Below, one piece after another: positions 60,215 to 64,000 of a DNA stretch of 64,000 nt. This DNA comes from Chromohalobacter beijerinckii (lineage in GTDB: Bacteria; Pseudomonadota; Gammaproteobacteria; Pseudomonadales; Halomonadaceae), in contig NZ_JAKGAK010000017.1 of NCBI RefSeq assembly GCF_023061185.1, positions 1 to 64,000 of the forward strand, written 5' to 3'. Each line of letters starts with the position of its first letter. Positions within the stretch are counted from its first letter, which is position 1. The position numbers and the translations under genes are program-made. Under the pieces are notes generated by a model, which did not search any database, was not told the origin of the DNA, and was given only the letters and a program-made list of their open reading frames with translations.

Positions 60215-61333
60215 ATGCCAATCAACAAGACTGCAACTGCTTGCCTTTCGCTCGGGAGACTCAAGAAAGCGGTACTGTTAGGGGGAGCGATTGCTGGACT
60301 GGGATTGACGACAGCTGTTCAGGCTCAAGACGTCGAGGTGCCCGGTAACATCAAGTGGACCATTCCCTTTGGTGTGGGCGGGGGGACAGACGTTTGGGCG
60401 CGATTCTTTTCGCCCTGGCTCAGCGAGTCTCTGTCAGGAGAGCCGACCATCATGGTCGACAATGCGCCAGGTGGTGGCTCGATCAACGGCGCCAATCTGT
60501 TCGCCGTGCGTGCCAAGTCGGATGGTAGTGACTGGTTGGGGACCTCGGCCTCGACCCAGTATCCGGCCATGCTCGGCGATCCCCGCGTGCGTTACGACTA
60601 CAGCGACTGGACGCCCATCCTGGCCACGCCGACGGGGGGAGTGGTCTATGCCCAGCCCAGTCTTGGTGAGTCGGCCGACGCGGCGTTGGATGCACTGCTG
60701 GAGGAGCCGGTCAAATTGGCAGCGCAGAATCCCACCGGCGTCGAACTTCCGGTGTTGATCGCCTTGGACATGTTGGGCGCCGACGTGCAAGCCGTGTTCG
60801 GCATGCGCAGCCGGGGCGAGGGTCGCCTGGCATTCGAGCGTGGTGAAGCCGATATCGATTTCCAGACGACTTCCGCTTATCTGAGCAACGTCGAGCCGCT
60901 GGTGGAGGCTGGCAAGGCAGTGCCGCTATTTTCGCTTGGGGTGCTGAACGACGAAGGCAAGATCGTGCGCGATCCGACTTTTCCGGATTTGCCCACTTTC
61001 AATGAGGTCTATCAGGCGCGGCATGGCGAGGCACCATCAGGCAATGAATATGAGGCATTCCGCAAGTTCTTTGCCTCCGGCTATGCCTTGCAGAAGCTGA
61101 TCATGGTGCCGAAGGACACCCCAGAAGCCTTGATCGACTCCTATCGTCAGGCGGCCCGTGACTTCGTGGACACTAAGGCGTTCAAGGAGGCGGCTGCTGC
61201 TCAATTGGGACCTTACACACCGGTTATCGGCGAAACCGTCCAGCGCCACCTTGATGATGCCATGTCCATTGATGATGCCACTCGCGACTGGCTGGCCGAC
61301 TGGTTGCAGTCGGAGCACGGAGCCAAGATCTAA
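60215..61333 (+). CDS. Tripartite tricarboxylate transporter binding protein (TctC family)
   Basis: 372 residues. The signal peptide ends near LTTAVQAQDVEV. The mature protein follows the TctC/Bug pattern: IKWTIPFGVGGGTDVWARF, NAPGGGSINGANLF and a C-terminal helical region. It binds a carboxylate in the periplasm and feeds the TctAB permease encoded 77 bases downstream. TAGGAG lies before the ATG. Confidence 0.92.
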   Translation: MPINKTATACLSLGRLKKAVLLGGAIAGLGLTTAVQAQDVEVPGNIKWTIPFGVGGGTDVWARFFSPWLSESLSGEPTIMVDNAPGGGSINGANLFAVRAKSDGSDWLGTSASTQYPAMLGDPRVRYDYSDWTPILATPTGGVVYAQPSLGESADAALDALLEEPVKLAAQNPTGVELPVLIALDMLGADVQAVFGMRSRGEGRLAFERGEADIDFQTTSAYLSNVEPLVEAGKAVPLFSLGVLNDEGKIVRDPTFPDLPTFNEVYQARHGEAPSGNEYEAFRKFFASGYALQKLIMVPKDTPEALIDSYRQAARDFVDTKAFKEAAAAQLGPYTPVIGETVQRHLDDAMSIDDATRDWLADWLQSEHGAKI

Positions 61334-61410
61334 CAAATAGTGGAATATGCCGGCCTTCGGGGCCGGCAGCCCCGGCTCCTCCTGATCACACAATATATGA
61401 GCCATACGCC

Positions 61411-63360
61411 ATGCTCGATATTCTTCTCTCCAGTCTGGGCCAGCTCTTCACACTGTCCCATCTGCTCTTCATGGTGCTGGGCGTGCTGGTCGGCCTCGTT
61501 GTCGGCATCATTCCCGGTCTCGGTGGCATCGCCGGCATGTCGCTGCTGTTGCCCTTCCTCTACGGTATGGAACCGAGCGTGGCCCTTGGCATGCTGATGG
61601 GCCTAGTCGCCGTGATTCCCACGGGCGATACCTTTGCCTCGGTACTGTTGGGTATCCCCGGCTCCAGCTCTTCCCAGGCGACTGTCATCGATGGCTTCTC
61701 GCTGGCCAAGCGCGGCCAGGCGGCACGTGCGCTGTCCAGTGCCTTTCTGTCCTCGATGATCGGAGGCATCATCGGTGCCGTCATCTTGACCGGCTTTATC
61801 TTGATCGCCCGACCGCTGGTGCTGTCGTTCTCTTCCTCCGAACTCTTCATGCTGACCTTGCTCGGCCTTTCGATGGTGGCCGTGCTCTCCGGGCGAGACC
61901 TCTTCAAGGGGCTTGCCGCCTGTGGCCTGGGCCTGCTGGTGGGCGCCATCGGCATGGCGCCGGCCACCGGTGAATTTCGCATGAACTTCGGGCTCGACTA
62001 TCTCTACGACGGCGTGCCGTTGGTGGTGGTGGGGCTCGGGATCTTCGCTCTCCCCGAAATCGTCGATCTACTCGTGAAACGCGGTTCGATCGCCGAAGAG
62101 CCTTGTAAACTCGGCGAAGGCTGGCGGCAAGGCATCCGAGATGTCCGTGAACAACGTGGTCTCGTCGGGCGTTGTGCTGCTATCGGCAGCCTGATCGGCA
62201 CCATCCCTGGCCTGGCCGGCTCGGTGGTCGATTGGCTCACCTACGGCCATGCGGTGCAAAGCGCCAAGGACAAGTCCGAATTCGGCAAGGGGGATATTCG
62301 CGGGGTGATAGCCCCTGAATCCGCCAACAATGCCTGCGCTTGCGGGGCCATGGTACCGACCCTGTTGTTCGGCGTACCGGGCTCGGGCACGGCTGCGGTG
62401 TTCCTCGGTGGGCTATTGTTGCTCGGCCTGCAGCCGGGGGTCGGCATGATCGAGACACATCTCGATCTGACCTACACCATCATCTGGTCGCTGGCCCTGG
62501 CCAACATCCTGGGGGCCGCGCTATGCCTGGTTCTGGCGCGCCCTGTTGCCAGCCTGACTCGAGTCCCCTTCGCCACGCTGGCGCCTCTGATCACGGTGCT
62601 GATCATGTTCGCCGCTTTCCAGGCCACGCGTTCCACGGGCGATCTTCTCGCCCTGGGGGCGGTGGGCATTCTGGGCGTGCTGTTCAAGCAGGCGAATTGG
62701 TCGCGTCCTGCCTTTCTCATCGGCTTCGTATTGGCGCCGGGGGCGGAGGGTTACTTCTACCAGGCGGTACAGTTTCAGGGGGCGGATGCCTTCATGCGTC
62801 CTGGTGTGTTGATCATTGGTGCCTTGATCCTTGCGGCTCTCTTCATTCCCTTGCTGCGTTCGCTGTGGCTCAAACGTCGCCAGGTCTCTACGGGCGGCGC
62901 TGCCTCCACGGACCGCACCGAAACTCCTACCCTCGGCGTGATCGACATGGTGCTCTTCGCCGCCTTGCTGGGCACGGCAATCGTTGCTTGGCTCAATGTG
63001 GCTGACCTGACCTTGATAGGTGGCATCATGCCCCGGCTGGCCATCGTGATCCTCGCCGTTTCCTGTTTGATGGAGATCGCTCGTTGCCTGATGCATCGTC
63101 CTCAGTGGCAGCCTCAAGCCATCGGCCAACAAGGGCTCTGGCTGGCAGGCTTCTTCGCTCTGGTCGGTGTCATGCAGCTACTGGGCTTTATCACCGCGGC
63201 AACGCTGTTCTGCCTCGTGTTCCTCTTGGGCATCGCGCGTCTCAAGCCTTGGGTTGCGGTTGTCATGGCGCTTGGGGTTACGGCCTTTCTGGCCGGCATG
63301 GCCGAGTTCCTGACGCTGACCTATCCGAGCGGGCTGGTCGATCCCTGGCTGTTCGGTTGA
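61411..63360 (+). CDS. Fused TctA-TctB tripartite tricarboxylate transporter permease
   Basis: 649 residues, against about 500 for TctA alone. Residues 1 to about 485 are TctA, with VVGIIPGLGGIAGMSLLLPF, ALGMLMGLVAVIPTGDTF and IPGLAGSVVDWLTYGHAVQ. A polar linker (about 487-507, QVSTGGAASTDRTETPT) leads to a C-terminal domain (508-649) with four membrane segments, in the style and place of TctB. No separate tctB gene is present, so this single chain likely supplies both membrane subunits. Energy comes from an ion gradient. Confidence 0.9.
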   Translation: MLDILLSSLGQLFTLSHLLFMVLGVLVGLVVGIIPGLGGIAGMSLLLPFLYGMEPSVALGMLMGLVAVIPTGDTFASVLLGIPGSSSSQATVIDGFSLAKRGQAARALSSAFLSSMIGGIIGAVILTGFILIARPLVLSFSSSELFMLTLLGLSMVAVLSGRDLFKGLAACGLGLLVGAIGMAPATGEFRMNFGLDYLYDGVPLVVVGLGIFALPEIVDLLVKRGSIAEEPCKLGEGWRQGIRDVREQRGLVGRCAAIGSLIGTIPGLAGSVVDWLTYGHAVQSAKDKSEFGKGDIRGVIAPESANNACACGAMVPTLLFGVPGSGTAAVFLGGLLLLGLQPGVGMIETHLDLTYTIIWSLALANILGAALCLVLARPVASLTRVPFATLAPLITVLIMFAAFQATRSTGDLLALGAVGILGVLFKQANWSRPAFLIGFVLAPGAEGYFYQAVQFQGADAFMRPGVLIIGALILAALFIPLLRSLWLKRRQVSTGGAASTDRTETPTLGVIDMVLFAALLGTAIVAWLNVADLTLIGGIMPRLAIVILAVSCLMEIARCLMHRPQWQPQAIGQQGLWLAGFFALVGVMQLLGFITAATLFCLVFLLGIARLKPWVAVVMALGVTAFLAGMAEFLTLTYPSGLVDPWLFG

Positions 63361-63422
63361 AGCATCGCTGTCATACACGTGTCGCGGACCGATTTGGGTA
63401 TTTGGTCTGAAGGTAGCGTGAA

Positions 63423-63459
63423 CACTGCACCACGCAGAGCGTATCTGCTTGGTGCAGTG
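63423..63459. terminator. Long hairpin between the convergent permease and cupin genes
   Basis: CACTGCACCACGCAGA pairs with TCTGCTTGGTGCAGTG over 16 positions with one mismatch and a 5-base loop. No T-tract follows, but the position between two convergent stops suggests a bidirectional transcription barrier. Confidence 0.6.
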
Positions 63460-63516
63460 ATGTACTGGTCGCTGGGTGTGTGGCGGCGTGGTGGCGGTGA
63501 GCTTAAAAATCGGTGA

Positions 63517-64000
63517 CTAGCGGAAGAGGTTGTCCACCAGGTCGGCGCCGAGGCCGACTTTGTCGTAGTGGTCGCGGCAGAGGGCGATGTAGTCGTGCAC
63601 GTCGAAGTGGCCGCAGGAGTCGCCGTTCTCGTCGAGCCAGATGAGTGGGCCGGTGACGATGAAGAACACGCGCATCGGGTCGGGGTGGTCGTAGGCAACG
63701 AGGGTGTGGCCTTCGCCGGGCGTTTCGTAGATGAAATCGCCAGCGGTGGCGACCCAGTCGTGCTCCAGGTAACCCCATTTGCCCGAGATGGTGTAGGCGA
63801 AGACTTCATGCGGGTGGTAGTGGCGGTTGACCAGCCCGGCGCCCTTGGCCATGAGGACATCGCACCAGCGGTTTTGCGAGGGCGAGATCCACAACGGTCG
63901 GGACGAGACGGTCTCGGAGAACGGTACGTAGTAGCGCTCATCCTCGGTGGGCGCGTTGGCGATGTGAACCTCGGGTCTGGCATCGGGCTTGAAGCTTTCG
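63517..64000 (-). CDS. 2,4'-dihydroxyacetophenone dioxygenase-like cupin (partial, 5' end outside window)
   Basis: 161 residues to the right edge; the frame stays open there (…FKPDARPEVHIANAPTEDE), so only the N-terminal few residues are probably missing. Single cupin domain with metal ligands in VNRHYHPHEVFAYTISG and GEGHTLVAYD. The match is to the 2,4'-dihydroxyacetophenone dioxygenase family, non-haem iron enzymes that cut a C-C bond. Actual substrates of most members are unknown. It is convergent with the TTT permease gene. Confidence 0.82.
   Translation of the reverse strand, partial: ESFKPDARPEVHIANAPTEDERYYVPFSETVSSRPLWISPSQNRWCDVLMAKGAGLVNRHYHPHEVFAYTISGKWGYLEHDWVATAGDFIYETPGEGHTLVAYDHPDPMRVFFIVTGPLIWLDENGDSCGHFDVHDYIALCRDHYDKVGLGADLVDNLFR

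Overview
The window is GC-rich gammaproteobacterial chromosome with dense, short-spaced operons. I see no rRNA or tRNA gene, no CRISPR array, no intact transposase and no phage structural gene. The gene set fits a Halomonas/Chromohalobacter-type member of the Halomonadaceae: a full hut operon, aapJQMP, xseB-ispA-dxs, TTT and PAAT transporters, and katG. That placement is inferred from gene families and style, not from a marker gene.

Layout. 1-8941 is a histidine-utilisation locus. A minus-strand operon hutI-hutG-hutU-hutH ends in an NhaC-type transporter that runs off the left edge. A YjiH-type membrane protein is divergent from it, and the GntR/UTRA repressor hutC follows. Two identical palindromes, TTGTATATACAA, sit in the divergent promoter region. 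9067-16375 carries core metabolism: serA with a clear terminator, then xseB-ispA-dxs (isoprenoid precursors), djlA, and a methyltransferase-like/hydrolase pair. 16385-21281 has a TetR repressor facing a paired SMR efflux operon, a small secreted protein, a nupC-tsx nucleoside-uptake operon and a YetF-like protein. 21289-27653 holds an MsbA-like ABC exporter, a haemolysin-III family protein, ribA, hemE, a DCC-family protein, a VanZ-like protein and speE.

27778-31990 is the aapJQMP general amino-acid ABC transporter, with a terminator-like hairpin after the binding protein. 32011-38799 contains small proteins, a host-attachment-type protein, a frameshifted amino-acid chemoreceptor, a FinR-like LysR divergent from fpr, and an NAD(P)H oxidoreductase divergent from a LysR gene. 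38887-50820 is a catabolic/transport stretch: a frameshifted EamA transporter, a D,D-carboxypeptidase with SPOR domain, a GntR/UTRA regulator, a frameshifted amidase, a PAAT ABC transporter, a MocR-type PLP regulator and a class III aminotransferase. 51139-57823 has katG, a TauE/SafE exporter, an SDR gene, a diguanylate cyclase, a LysE exporter and a decayed second copy of the SDR gene. 57963-64000 is a carboxylate-uptake cluster: LysR, a PrpF/GalD-like isomerase, a TTT binding protein and a fused TctA-TctB permease. It is followed by a partial cupin dioxygenase gene on the minus strand.

Four genes read through only if one base is added or removed in a short homopolymer (about 15386-15391, 34025-34027, 40252-40254 and 43702-43703). 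This is either real gene decay or residual indel error in the assembly. I found no strong candidate for a wholly new system. The best leads are the hut-linked transporters, the intact amino-acid-binding motif in the broken chemoreceptor, the UTRA-type operator in front of the EamA gene, the MocR/PAAT/aminotransferase locus, the fused TTT permease next to an isomerase, and the SDR duplication scar.
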